Source: Tepidibacillus fermentans
GTDB lineage: Bacteria > Bacillota > Bacilli > Tepidibacillales > Tepidibacillaceae
Direction of reading: 5' to 3'
NCBI RefSeq assembly: GCF_004342885.1
Contig: NZ_SMAB01000002.1
Span: forward strand, 186,001 to 250,000
DNA length: 64,000 bases
Every line of letters starts with the position of its first letter. Positions within the stretch are counted from its first letter, which is position 1. Shown here piece by piece: positions 43,759 through 53,271 of the stretch. The notes below the pieces were generated by a model that saw only the letters and a program-made list of their open reading frames with translations, searched no databases and was not told where the DNA came from. A program made the translations under genes and the position numbers.

Positions 43759-45492
43759 GTGGAAGATTTTATTAAACGATATGAAACATGGTTGAATCAT
43801 CCAAACTTGGAAAAAGAACTTTATCAAGAACTACAAGCAATAAAGGATAACCTCGAAGGGATTGAAGAACGTTTTTACAAGGATCTAGAATTTGGTACAG
43901 GTGGACTTAGGGGAATTATTGGCGCTGGAACTAATCGTATGAATGTTTATACGATCCGAAAAGCAACAATGGGCTTGGCCAATTATATCCTGAAACAAGG
44001 AAATGAAGCAATGCAAAGAGGAGTCGCCATTGCTTTTGATTCCCGTAAATTTTCTAAAGATTTTGCGAAAGAAGCTGCCAGAGTTCTTGCTTCCAACAAA
44101 ATTAAGGTATATTTGTTTGAAGAGTTACGACCAACTCCTTTACTCTCTTTTGCGGTGCGTTATCTTCAAACATTCGCAGGAATCGTAATCACAGCGAGTC
44201 ACAATCCACCAGAGTACAATGGGTATAAAGTCTACAACCAAGATGGAAATCAAATTACGGAGGAAATGGCAAACGAAATCTATCAAGAGATTCAAATGGT
44301 TGATAATCCTCTAAATGTTCAAATGGAAAACTTCCAAACACTTTTCGCTGAAAAATTGATTACATATATTTCGGATGAAGTAGATCAAGTTTATGATCGG
44401 ATGGTAAGATCCTTATTATTAAATTTTGATCTCATCCAAAGAAAAGGTAACGATATTACAATTGTCTATACTCCATTACACGGAACTGGGAATAAACCCG
44501 TGAGACGAATCTTAACTAATGTGGGATTAAAAAATGTGTTTGTCGTTCCTCAGCAAGAATTGCCTGATCCGCGGTTTTCAACTGTTAAGGCTCCAAACCC
44601 TGAGGAAAGAGAAGTGTTTAGGTTGGCGATTCAACTTGCTAATGAGAAAAATGCGGATATCATTATGGCGACAGATCCCGATGCTGATCGTTTGGGAGTT
44701 TTGGTGAAAATAGGGGATGAATATCAGGCATTAAATGGAAATCAACTTGGGGCAATAATCTTATATTATTTATTACAGCAAAAATCACATCAAGGAATCT
44801 TACCGAAGAATGCAGCCTTAGTCAAAACAATTGTTACTTCAGACCTAGGCGAAGCGATTGCTTCAAAATTTGGCGTCGTTACAGAAAACACCCTTACTGG
44901 TTTTAAATACATTGGTGAAAAAATCAAAGAATATCAAGAATCTGGAAGTCATACTTTTATTTTTGGCTATGAAGAAAGTTATGGTTATCTGGTTGGCGAT
45001 TTTGTTCGTGATAAGGATGCTGTTCAGATTACTGTAATTGTCGCTGAAATGGCACTTTACTATAAAGAACAAGGGAAAACACTTTTTGATGTGTTAGAAG
45101 AAATCTATCAGGAATTTGGCTATTATATGGAGGATCTCGTATCTGTCACATTAAAAGGAATTGAAGGTAATCAAAAAATTCAAGAAATTGTGGCTTCCTT
45201 CCGCGATAATCCCCCAAAAGAAATTCAAGGAATCAGGGTCAGCTATATCGAAGATTATAAACTTGGGCTAAAACAAGATCTATTGACAGGAGAAAAATCG
45301 AAATTAACGCTACCAAATTCCAATGTAATTAAAATGGTGATGGAAGATCAATCTTGGTTTACTGTTCGTCCATCTGGTACTGAACCTAAAATTAAGCTTT
45401 ACTTCTCTGTTGTGACCCCATCCCGTGAAGAATCTCAATTCAGACTCAGTCAGTTAAAAGCAACAGTATTAGAAAAGGCCAATTTAAAATAA
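43759..45492 (+). CDS. pgcA: Phosphoglucomutase/phosphomannomutase (PgcA type)
   Basis: The GTG start at 43759 follows GGTGGTG. The 577-residue alpha-D-phosphohexomutase has FGTGGLRGIIGAGTNRMN and the phosphoserine loop ITASHNPPEYNGYK. It also has the metal loop DPDADRLGV, the sugar loop GYEESYGYLVG and the phosphate-binding RPSGTEPKIK. Length and motifs match the PgcA/YhxB type, which interconverts glucose 1- and 6-phosphate for UDP-glucose and cell-envelope polymers. It is monocistronic by appearance, with a downstream terminator. Confidence 0.92.
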   Translation: MEDFIKRYETWLNHPNLEKELYQELQAIKDNLEGIEERFYKDLEFGTGGLRGIIGAGTNRMNVYTIRKATMGLANYILKQGNEAMQRGVAIAFDSRKFSKDFAKEAARVLASNKIKVYLFEELRPTPLLSFAVRYLQTFAGIVITASHNPPEYNGYKVYNQDGNQITEEMANEIYQEIQMVDNPLNVQMENFQTLFAEKLITYISDEVDQVYDRMVRSLLLNFDLIQRKGNDITIVYTPLHGTGNKPVRRILTNVGLKNVFVVPQQELPDPRFSTVKAPNPEEREVFRLAIQLANEKNADIIMATDPDADRLGVLVKIGDEYQALNGNQLGAIILYYLLQQKSHQGILPKNAALVKTIVTSDLGEAIASKFGVVTENTLTGFKYIGEKIKEYQESGSHTFIFGYEESYGYLVGDFVRDKDAVQITVIVAEMALYYKEQGKTLFDVLEEIYQEFGYYMEDLVSVTLKGIEGNQKIQEIVASFRDNPPKEIQGIRVSYIEDYKLGLKQDLLTGEKSKLTLPNSNVIKMVMEDQSWFTVRPSGTEPKIKLYFSVVTPSREESQFRLSQLKATVLEKANLK

Positions 45493-45506
45493 ACACTTAT
45501 CTTTCA

Positions 45507-45537
45507 GCCAGTCCTATAAGGAACTGGCATTTTTTTA
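45507..45537 (+). terminator. Terminator after the phosphohexomutase gene
   Basis: GCCAGT (45507-45512) pairs with ACTGGC (45523-45528), extended by CC/GG, and a T7 run follows. Confidence 0.85.
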
Positions 45538-45666
45538 TGTTTAAAGAAACGAAATTACGAAAGCAATCTTGTTCTTTTAGTACTAGTTTTTACTTATTAA
45601 ACATAATAGTAAAGCAAGAAAGAAATGATAGAGTGATTTTCGGTTCGTAGAAAGGATGAGATTCTC

Positions 45667-46338
45667 GTGGATGAGCAAGAATATCGTTATTGGGTGAATC
45701 ATGTACAGCAGGTTATAGAATTAAAAGATGGAGCATTTGACGAATTTGAAAACTGGCAAAACCGAGCATTACTTAGTCGAATATTAGCAAATATGAACAT
45801 CTACAGACCAGCAATAAAATTAATGGAATCCATTTTGGATGAAGCCAAAAAAGAAGATGAAGAACACTATGTTTGGGCTCTTTCTGATTTAGCTAATTTT
45901 TATTGGTTACAAGATGAAAATAAGGAAAAGGTTTTAGAACTATTAAATATTGCCATCAATCAAATGAATCAACTTGATAAGAATACTTTTCCGTTCATTA
46001 ACAAGGGATTTTTATATAATCAAATGTGGCAAATCCTTGCCTTAGCCGGTGATTCAGCAAAGGTGAACCAACAGATTCATATCATCATCCAAAATGAAGA
46101 GTTGCGCAATTGTTCAAAAACCAATAGTTTACTTTTTTACTGTTATTTCAACTTAGCCTTATTTGCATACGAAAGAGGAGAATATGAGAAAACGATTTCT
46201 TTATTAAGAAGGGCTTATTCTTATTCAGAAATTAAGCAAGAAGAAATTGAGCGAATTGTCCAATCTGATTTAACTCTACAACGAAAAGTAGGGGAAATAC
46301 TTTCCTTAGTAAATCGTTTTTTATATTTTGAATCTTAA
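45667..46338 (+). CDS. Hypothetical helical-repeat (TPR-like) protein
   Basis: The GTG start at 45667 follows AAAGGATGAG. The 223 residues are almost entirely helical with TPR-like spacing (FNLALFAYERGEYEKTISLL) and no signal peptide or membrane helix. I do not recognise a specific family. It has a strong own terminator, so it is a single-gene unit between the mutase and sbcD. Confidence 0.65.
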   Translation: MDEQEYRYWVNHVQQVIELKDGAFDEFENWQNRALLSRILANMNIYRPAIKLMESILDEAKKEDEEHYVWALSDLANFYWLQDENKEKVLELLNIAINQMNQLDKNTFPFINKGFLYNQMWQILALAGDSAKVNQQIHIIIQNEELRNCSKTNSLLFYCYFNLALFAYERGEYEKTISLLRRAYSYSEIKQEEIERIVQSDLTLQRKVGEILSLVNRFLYFES

Positions 46339-46348
46339 TTTTTAAAAG

Positions 46349-46389
46349 AAATATCACGAAAACATGTACCTGTTTTCGTGATATTTTTT
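46349..46389 (+). terminator. Terminator after the TPR-like gene
   Basis: AAATATCACGAAAACA and TGTTTTCGTGATATTT form a perfect 16-bp stem with loop TGTACC, followed by more T residues. It is the strongest terminator in the window. Confidence 0.93.
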
Positions 46390-46458
46390 TTGAAACTCCT
46401 ACTATCATTAGAAAGTAATGATACAATAGATGCTAGATTAATAGAAGGAGTGGCTGTT

Positions 46459-47697
46459 GTGAGAGTATTACATACAGCGGATTGGCATTTAGGAAAAATG
46501 TTAGAGGGTAGGGATCGTCAACAAGAACAAATTGAAGTGATGGAAGAAATTTGCAAAATCGCTGAGGATGAAAAAATTGATCTTGTACTCATTGCTGGCG
46601 ATATTTACCAATCGGTCAATCCTCCTGCGTGGGCAGAACAACTTTTTTATGAGACGATTCATCGTCTAAGTAATTATGGAAGACGGGGGGTAGTCGTCAT
46701 CTCCGGGAATCATGATCATCCGGAAAGGATCCGTGCTGCTCACCCTTTAGCAGATAAACAAGGAATTTATTTATTTGGTTTACCTGTAGACCAAGTACAA
46801 GCTACCTTATTGAAAGGAACAGATAAGCAGATCCGCGTGATTCAAAGCGGAGTCGGTTGGTTTGAATTATATCATCCTACAATAGATGAGAAAGTCATCA
46901 TGTTTACTTTACCCTATCCATCGGAGGCAAGATTAAAACAGTTATTATCTGAGCAGGCTGATTTGAGAGAAATAAGAAGTTCTTATTCTAACTTTATTCG
47001 GAATTGGTTTTCTTCTTTAAAATCGTTCAATCGTGACAGTTCGATCTCTATCGCGATGAGTCATCTTTTTGTTCAAGGTGGATTAGCAACAGATTCTGAA
47101 GTAGAGATTCAAGTAGGTGGAGCTTATACGGTAGACCCTGCTCATTTACCAGATTATGTGCAGTATATTGCATTAGGTCACCTTCATCGCCCGCAAAATG
47201 TAAAAGGAGCATCCACCTTTACACGTTATGCTGGTTCTCCTTTAGCTTATAGTTTTTCGGAAGCAAACCACAAAAAATCTGTGACCATAGTGGATTTAAA
47301 GCCTAGAGAGAAAGCTGAATATTATGAGATTTTCCTCTCAAGTGGCAAACCCTTGATCCAAAAAACCATCCAAGGTGGTGTAAGTGAATTAGAAAACTGG
47401 TTACATCATGAGGCGAATCAACCGTTATGGATTGATTTAACATTGCACGTCGAACATCCGCTTTCGATTGAAGAAATTCAAAGAATTCGTAAAATGCATG
47501 AAGGATTGATTCATATAAAAGTGATCACTCCTGAAAGCAAACAGGCAATGAATCGATTAGAAAATTACTCAAAAGATCCAAGAGAACTTTTTGAACGGTT
47601 TTATCAACAGAAAATGGGAGCTGCCCCAAGGAAAGAGGTAGTAGACTTGTTTGTCGAATTATTTCATCAACAAGTGGAAGAGGAGAATGAAATATGA
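46459..47697 (+). CDS. sbcD: SbcD nuclease subunit
   Basis: The GTG at 46459, 8 bases after AGAAGGAG, gives VRVLHTADWHLGKMLEGRDR; the open frame further up overlaps the preceding terminator. The 412-residue protein has the Mre11-like metal motifs TADWHLG, LIAGDIYQ, VVISGNHDHPERI and YIALGHLHRPQ. It cuts DNA hairpins and blocked ends together with SbcC. Its stop overlaps the sbcC start as ATGA, so translation is coupled. Confidence 0.94.
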   Translation: MRVLHTADWHLGKMLEGRDRQQEQIEVMEEICKIAEDEKIDLVLIAGDIYQSVNPPAWAEQLFYETIHRLSNYGRRGVVVISGNHDHPERIRAAHPLADKQGIYLFGLPVDQVQATLLKGTDKQIRVIQSGVGWFELYHPTIDEKVIMFTLPYPSEARLKQLLSEQADLREIRSSYSNFIRNWFSSLKSFNRDSSISIAMSHLFVQGGLATDSEVEIQVGGAYTVDPAHLPDYVQYIALGHLHRPQNVKGASTFTRYAGSPLAYSFSEANHKKSVTIVDLKPREKAEYYEIFLSSGKPLIQKTIQGGVSELENWLHHEANQPLWIDLTLHVEHPLSIEEIQRIRKMHEGLIHIKVITPESKQAMNRLENYSKDPRELFERFYQQKMGAAPRKEVVDLFVELFHQQVEEENEI

Positions 47698-50600
47698 GGC
47701 CTATTTCATTAACAATCTCTGGTTTACATAGCTTTCGAAAATCTCAAACGATCGATTTTACTCAAGTAACAGATACCGGCATTTTTGGGATTTTTGGACC
47801 TACAGGGAGTGGAAAATCTACCATCCTTGATGCGATCACATTAGCTTTGTATGGAGAGGTAGAACGAAGTGAGACGAATCGAGTAGGAATTATGAATCAA
47901 CAAGAAGACAGGATCCATGTGAAATTCACTTTTGATCTTCATTCAGGCTCTGATTATGATCGATATACGGTAGAACGAATCTATATTCGTAACAAAGAAC
48001 AGCGGATTCGAACCTCTTTAGCACGTCTTCTCAAAAACGAGAATGGGATGGAAGTGCCTATTGCTGATCGAGAAACAGAGGTAACGCGAAAGATTCAAAA
48101 CCTTCTTGGCTTAGAATTCAAGGATTTTAAACGGGCTGTGGTTTTACCACAGGGGAAATTTGCCGAGTTTCTTACATTAAAAGCCCAAGAGCGAAGACCG
48201 ATGTTAGAACGATTATTTCATCTTGATGAATATGGAAAACAACTAAGAGAACGGGCCATAAAATATGAAAACGAATTAAGAAGTCAGATCAATGAGGTAT
48301 TGATTAAACAAGGAATGTTATCCTTTGCAACAGAAGAATATGTTCTTCAATTAGAACAAGAAATCAAAGTGATACAGCAAACGCTACAAGAACAAGCGAA
48401 TGAATATGAACAAATCGTCGTTAATTTTGAGCAATATCAACGTCATTGGAATCTACAACAAGAATTAAAGCAAATCCAGGAACAATTACAGCTACTCCAT
48501 GAAAAAGAAGGGGAAATGAAGCAGTTAAAAGAAAAACAAATAAATGCAGAAAAAGCCTCTTTTATTGAACCGACATTAAGACACTACGAGTCGCTAGCAA
48601 AGCAAACTGAACAATATCGGAAATCGATTGAAAATTCCCTTATTTTATTAGAACAAGCTCAGGAATTAGAGGAACAGAAAAGAAAAGAGTTCGAAACATT
48701 AATGCTTCAATATGAACAAGAACAGAGTCATTCAACGGAAAAGCGGATTTTGTTAAACCAAACTTTACAATGGGAAAAAGAGATGGAAGCGATCAAAGAG
48801 CGACTAGAGCAATTAAATTTTTCTCACAATAAAAAGCATGAGGAACTAAAAGAACAGACGAGAAAATATAATGAAGACCATCTATTATTAGAAGAACTTC
48901 AAAACCAGTTATCTCAGATGAAAGATGATTTAGCAAAAGTACAAGTATCAGCTGAGAAACGTAAACAAATCGAACAAGCATGGGAAATCCGTAACAAAAT
49001 TCAATCCTTAGATCAAGATCTAAAACGGAAAAGCCAAGAAATCGATGACTTGGATAAAAAAATGAGCCGGATCGATGAAGAAATTGAGAAAGATCTTCGT
49101 TTTTTAGGGGATATAGAACAGGAAATCCTTCAACTTGAAAAACAAAACCAAGAACTTGTAATGAATCAACCTATCACAGAGTCCGACTGGGGACAACTAG
49201 ATCGACTACTTTTGCAAATCGATCTTTTGATCAAACAAGTTCGTCATTATTCGGACACGATTACAAAGATCGAAGAAGAACGTGCAACCCTACAAACTAA
49301 AAAGGAAAATCTCATCTCCTCTATAAACGAATTAAATACAGAAATTCAACAAATTGAAAAAGAAATCTTGGAAAAAGAAGCAGAAAAAAACGCACTAGAT
49401 AAAAAACAACTAGAAATTCATGCAGCTGTATTAGCAGAACAATTAGAAAATGGACAACCATGTATGGTATGTGGTTCAACAGTTCACCCAGCTCCAATGC
49501 ACTTGAATACCGATTCTGTGATGGAAGCAGAAAAAATTGACCAGATTAAGGAACAAATCATTTCTTTAAATGAAAAACTTTTAAAGAAAAAAAGTGAGAA
49601 AATTGCCTTTGATCAACAAATCGAACATTTCATTGAGCAGATCAAAAAATTGAGTGATGAAATCAACAAAAACCGTTTGCAATACAAAGAACTTGTTTTG
49701 CAATTACCACGAGAATATCAGGATTTAACAATTGAGCAAATGCATAAAAAATTTGATCAAGACCAAGAACAGCATGAGCAACTTAAGGTTGAATTAGAAC
49801 GCTTTATCGAAAATCAGAGAAAATCTAGTGAAAGATTGCAACAAGAAAAAGCAAAACTAGAACAATATAAACATCGTATTGATCTCTTAACAACAGAAAA
49901 AAACTTATATCTGAATCAAATAGACAAGATTCATGAGTCAAATGAACCAATGAAGAAAGAATGGGATCAACTTCATGAATTATGGAATCAGATGGGCTTT
50001 GATTTTAGCCTCGATGATCTGCTGAAGATACGGCAACAGATTCAAGATTTTGATCAGAAACGAGAAGAATTAGAAAAGAGTTACCAAGAATTAGAGAAAC
50101 GTTTCCAAGAAGTATCTACTCGAGAAAAAAGCTATTTGGAACCAATGAATCAATTTCGTTTACAGATAGAACAGATTCAACAGTCCATTCAATCAGAATC
50201 GGAAAGTTTAAAGGAAATTAACGATAAATATGTTATGTTAACTGGAGGTCGTTATGCTCAAGAGCTTATTCAAGAGATCGATCAGAAATTACAAAAATTA
50301 AATGATGAAGTACAACTAGCAAAAAGTACTTGGGAACAAGCGGTAGACCAATATAAAGAGATCGATAAGCAATTAAGTTCAGATCAAGCGGTCTATTTCA
50401 ATTTACAAAATCAAATGGAACAGATCAGTAAGGACCTAAATTCCTATTTACAAGCCAATCAATGGGAATCAATCGAAGAACTAAAAAGTTATTTTCTTTC
50501 TGAGGCAGAATTAAAACAGCTTGGTGAAGCGATTAAGGAATTTGAACAAAGAAAACAAATCTTAACGGAGCGAGAGAAAACTTGTATCATTACGCTTAAT

Positions 50601-51290
50601 GGTAAAGTAGTAACGGAAGAAGAATGGAATCAGATCCTTGATCATAAAAAACAACGAGAAGAACAATTGAATAAGATTCGGCAGAAATTGTCAAAGAAAG
50701 AATATGAATATCAAAATGTGAAACAAGACTATGAGAAATGGAAAGAGCTTGAAAAACAAAGAAAGGATATACAGAAGAAATTAGATATTGCATCTGAATT
50801 AACGCAAGTACTACGGGGGATTAGCTTTATTGATTTTATCGCACAAGAATATTTGCAAAATATAACGATACTCGCTTCTGAAAAATTACTACAATTAACC
50901 CGGAATCGTTTTCGTTTAGTAGTGGATGAAGAAGGTAGTTTTCAAATTATTGATGAGTTTAATGGAGGGTTAAAAAGACCTGTACGTTCATTATCAGGTG
51001 GAGAGACTTTCTTAACATCCTTAGCCTTAGCATTAGCTCTGTCTTCACAAATCCAATTAAAAGGTGGAGTACCGTTAGAATTTTTCTTTTTAGACGAAGG
51101 ATTTGGTACATTAGATACAGATTTATTGGATACAGTCATGATGACTTTGGAAAAATTACATGCTGAACATATGATCATTGGTATCATTTCGCATGTTCCA
51201 GAATTAAAAAACAGGCTCCACCGAAAAGTGATGGTGATCCCTGCTGATGATCGAGGAAGCGGTTCAAAAATCATGATAGAATATGCATAA
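47694..51290 (+). CDS. sbcC: SbcC ATPase subunit
   Basis: The 1198-residue protein starts MRPISLTISGLHSFRKSQTI. It has Walker A GPTGSGKSTIL, very long coiled-coil arms, the zinc hook CMVC (about residues 590-593), the signature RSLSGGETFLTSLALALALS and the Walker B FFLDEGFGTLD. It is the Rad50-type partner that opens or closes the SbcD nuclease with ATP and tethers DNA ends via the hook. Length is normal for the Gram-positive form. It follows sbcD in a two-gene operon; no clear terminator follows before the convergent L,D-transpeptidase gene. Confidence 0.94.
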   Translation: MRPISLTISGLHSFRKSQTIDFTQVTDTGIFGIFGPTGSGKSTILDAITLALYGEVERSETNRVGIMNQQEDRIHVKFTFDLHSGSDYDRYTVERIYIRNKEQRIRTSLARLLKNENGMEVPIADRETEVTRKIQNLLGLEFKDFKRAVVLPQGKFAEFLTLKAQERRPMLERLFHLDEYGKQLRERAIKYENELRSQINEVLIKQGMLSFATEEYVLQLEQEIKVIQQTLQEQANEYEQIVVNFEQYQRHWNLQQELKQIQEQLQLLHEKEGEMKQLKEKQINAEKASFIEPTLRHYESLAKQTEQYRKSIENSLILLEQAQELEEQKRKEFETLMLQYEQEQSHSTEKRILLNQTLQWEKEMEAIKERLEQLNFSHNKKHEELKEQTRKYNEDHLLLEELQNQLSQMKDDLAKVQVSAEKRKQIEQAWEIRNKIQSLDQDLKRKSQEIDDLDKKMSRIDEEIEKDLRFLGDIEQEILQLEKQNQELVMNQPITESDWGQLDRLLLQIDLLIKQVRHYSDTITKIEEERATLQTKKENLISSINELNTEIQQIEKEILEKEAEKNALDKKQLEIHAAVLAEQLENGQPCMVCGSTVHPAPMHLNTDSVMEAEKIDQIKEQIISLNEKLLKKKSEKIAFDQQIEHFIEQIKKLSDEINKNRLQYKELVLQLPREYQDLTIEQMHKKFDQDQEQHEQLKVELERFIENQRKSSERLQQEKAKLEQYKHRIDLLTTEKNLYLNQIDKIHESNEPMKKEWDQLHELWNQMGFDFSLDDLLKIRQQIQDFDQKREELEKSYQELEKRFQEVSTREKSYLEPMNQFRLQIEQIQQSIQSESESLKEINDKYVMLTGGRYAQELIQEIDQKLQKLNDEVQLAKSTWEQAVDQYKEIDKQLSSDQAVYFNLQNQMEQISKDLNSYLQANQWESIEELKSYFLSEAELKQLGEAIKEFEQRKQILTEREKTCIITLNGKVVTEEEWNQILDHKKQREEQLNKIRQKLSKKEYEYQNVKQDYEKWKELEKQRKDIQKKLDIASELTQVLRGISFIDFIAQEYLQNITILASEKLLQLTRNRFRLVVDEEGSFQIIDEFNGGLKRPVRSLSGGETFLTSLALALALSSQIQLKGGVPLEFFFLDEGFGTLDTDLLDTVMMTLEKLHAEHMIIGIISHVPELKNRLHRKVMVIPADDRGSGSKIMIEYA

Positions 51291-51301
51291 TATAAAAAGA
51301 T

Positions 51302-51844
51302 TCATTTTGATTCACTTTTAATGATAACAGGGGTACCTAACGGGATATGACGGAATAACCACTCCACATCTTTATTATGCATCCGTATACAACCTTGACT
51401 AACGTGGTGACCAATTGAATATGGGTTATTGGTACCATGAATTCCATACTTGTATCCACTGGTCCCTGGTACGTTTAATCCAATCCAACGTGTCCCTAGA
51501 GGATTTTTCTTGTCTCCTCCAGGGATTTTTTTTGGTAAATACCAAGGCTTTTTTACTTTTGTTACAATATTAAATTGACCTTCTGGGGTAAGGCTTTGGT
51601 TCTTTCCAGTTGCAACAGGAAAAGTTTTTACAACACTTTCGTTTAGATATACTTTTAATGTATTATGGGTTTTATTAATGACAAGATAAACACCTTCATA
51701 TCCTTCAGGCATGGATATCTCTATATCTTTTTGAACATTATTTTTTTGCTTTTTTATTTCTGTTGGCTCTTTGGCAAATATTGAATAGGTAAAAAAGTAG
51801 ATAATGATCAAAACAAAGGTTAAAATTTTAAAGTTCCTGTTCAT
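51302..51844 (-). CDS. L,D-transpeptidase (YkuD domain)
   Basis: The 180-residue protein has an N-terminal signal/anchor helix (about residues 7-24). The YkuD catalytic block reads YGIHGTNNPYSIGHHVSQGC, continuing IRM, with the nucleophilic cysteine. It crosslinks peptidoglycan outside the membrane, perhaps in the spore cortex. The best ribosome binding site, AAGGAG, is about 15 bases before the ATG; between them AGTTTA and TAAACT form a 6-bp hairpin that would bring site and start together. The gene ends 12 bases from the convergent sbcC stop. Confidence 0.9.
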   Translation of the reverse strand: MNRNFKILTFVLIIIYFFTYSIFAKEPTEIKKQKNNVQKDIEISMPEGYEGVYLVINKTHNTLKVYLNESVVKTFPVATGKNQSLTPEGQFNIVTKVKKPWYLPKKIPGGDKKNPLGTRWIGLNVPGTSGYKYGIHGTNNPYSIGHHVSQGCIRMHNKDVEWLFRHIPLGTPVIIKSESK

Positions 51845-51884
51845 AGTTTATTCAGTAAACTCCTTTTCATATTCAGTCCATCCA

Positions 51885-52111
51885 TTAGTATTTACTTTTC
51901 GCACTATTTGAATCATTGAGATCAATATCATTCAGAAAATTAATTGGGAATAAGACTGTTAATAGATCTCCGAATTGATCGCCAAGAGCATTATTTTTTT
52001 CGTACTTACAAAAGAATCAATTTGCTGAATCGAACCAATACTTAGATTGTCATTTCTTTCATTCACATTAACTTTAAAAACAAGTAAATTAATGATTTGA
52101 GGTGTAACCAT
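51885..52111 (-). pseudogene. Frameshifted small GerP-like (GerPA/PF-type) spore germination protein
   Basis: On the reverse strand, ATG 52111 starts MVTPQIINLLVFKVNVNERN, DNLSIGSIQQIDSFVSTKK. After a run of seven A residues (51994-52000) the reading continues in another frame as NNALGDQFGDLLTVLFPINF and LNDIDLNDSNSAKSKY before a stop at 51885. Restoring one A gives a 75-residue protein with the layout of small GerPA/GerPF-like proteins of Bacillales spore coats. The family call is from memory of the pattern and is moderate. No ribosome binding site is evident. It could be an assembly slip in a homopolymer. Confidence 0.5.
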
Positions 52112-52123
52112 TTTTGATGGGTA

Positions 52124-52448
52124 ATGGAACAAAAGATTGTAGATCTCGAAAAAAAGGATGGAATGATTAGAAAAGGAAAAAGAAGAGGATCCATTACAAA
52201 ATTTTGTTCCAATAATTATTGAACAGCTATATGTCAACAAAATAGAAGTAGAGAAATTCGACTTAAATAATAATATTGGTGCATTAGGAATTCGTGAATT
52301 AGCTGGCAAGTTAAACATCGGTGCAAATTATAATTGGTGTTTAAATGAACAGGAGCCGTCAAAAGATAAATCAGAGAACAAAGGAATGAATAAGAAGATC
52401 AATACGAATGAGCCCGTTGTGAAATACAATATTCTTCCTAAAAGATAA
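52124..52448 (+). pseudogene. Frameshifted GerPC-like spore germination gene
   Basis: ATG 52124 opens MEQKIVDLEKKDGM; after one extra base near 52162 the frame continues LEKEKEEDPLQNFVPIIIEQ, LYVNKIEVEKFDLNNNIGAL and GIRELAGKLNIGANYN to a stop at 52446-52448. The IEQL..L..L.GKLNIG pattern behind a short coiled coil is that of GerPC, which helps nutrients pass the spore coat. The normal N-terminus is missing or shortened. It is divergent from the GerP-like remnant with only 12 bases between start codons, and both carry a single frameshift. Confidence 0.5.
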
Positions 52449-52549
52449 TGGATTATTTAGATCAGAAGGAATATTTCTTCTTTTTTCTTGTCCAATATGG
52501 AAATATACGTTATCCTTAATTTATATGATTATTTTAGAGGTGAAACCGA

Positions 52550-53182
52550 TTGGTAGACGTTTCTTCTAAATATCTATTCATGCAAAGTTTATTACAAGCT
52601 CAATTGAATGCGAAGAGGATGAAAGAGCTTAACGGTAGTAGCATCGATCAAACGGAATCATTATTTGATGATTTATTCAATCAAGCATTACTAAAGGAAT
52701 TGGAATCTCCAGAACAGGGCATTCAAGATATTCAGGAACTATCCAACCTATCGGCTGGGTTTTTCAATACTTCTATTCCACCTGTTTTTCAAGATGAATC
52801 ATCCACATCTGGTGATTTTCAAGACATTATTCAAGAAATGGCAGGGAAATATGGTGTACCTGTCAAATTGGTTCAATCTGTGATTCGCGCCGAGTCTAAT
52901 TTTAATGCGAATGCTGTATCCAAAGCTGGAGCAATAGGTTTAATGCAATTAATGCCAAGGACAGCTCAATCTCTAGGAGTCCAAGATCCTTTTAATCCAA
53001 GAGAAAATATTGAAGGTGGAGTAAAATATCTTCGTCAAATGCTTGATAAATACCAAGATATCCCAACTGCTCTAGCTGCTTATAATGCAGGACCCGGTAA
53101 TGTAGAACGCTACAATGGTATCCCACCATTTAAAGAAACACAAAATTATGTACAAAAAGTACTAGGGTATATGAATGCATAA
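52550..53182 (+). CDS. Lytic transglycosylase (SLT domain)
   Basis: The TTG start at 52550 follows GAGGTGA. The 210-residue protein has an N-terminal low-complexity part (residues 1-90) and an SLT domain. The SLT domain has the catalytic Glu115 in [30 protein letters not shown] and [18 protein letters not shown]. It cleaves peptidoglycan glycan strands. No signal peptide is evident, as in the Bacillus YjbJ/CwlQ type, so export may use a non-classical route. Confidence 0.9.
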   Translation: MVDVSSKYLFMQSLLQAQLNAKRMKELNGSSIDQTESLFDDLFNQALLKELESPEQGIQDIQELSNLSAGFFNTSIPPVFQDESSTSGDFQDIIQEMAGKYGVPVKLVQSVIRAESNFNANAVSKAGAIGLMQLMPRTAQSLGVQDPFNPRENIEGGVKYLRQMLDKYQDIPTALAAYNAGPGNVERYNGIPPFKETQNYVQKVLGYMNA

Positions 53183-53207
53183 AGAAGTCTCCGTCTGAGT
53201 TGATATG

Positions 53208-53266
53208 ATCCCCTTATGGTAGACAGAAAAAAGAATCCCATTTAATCTGTTTACTATGGAGGGGAT
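53208..53266. repeat. Imperfect inverted repeat, possible remnant of an IS end
   Basis: ATCCCCTTATGGTAGACAGA (53208-53227) pairs with TCTGTTTACTATGGAGGGGA (53246-53265). It is followed by TTTTTC and directly by an ATG with the text MGKIRQTY, which resembles the start of IS3-type transposase OrfA proteins. Alternatively it is simply the terminator of the transglycosylase gene. Confidence 0.45.
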
Positions 53267-53271
53267 TTTTC

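Noticed and set aside
51959-52318. Reverse 119-codon frame starting at 52318
   Set aside because: Its first 69 codons are antisense to the GerPC-like reading; only the part from 52111 resembles a real protein.
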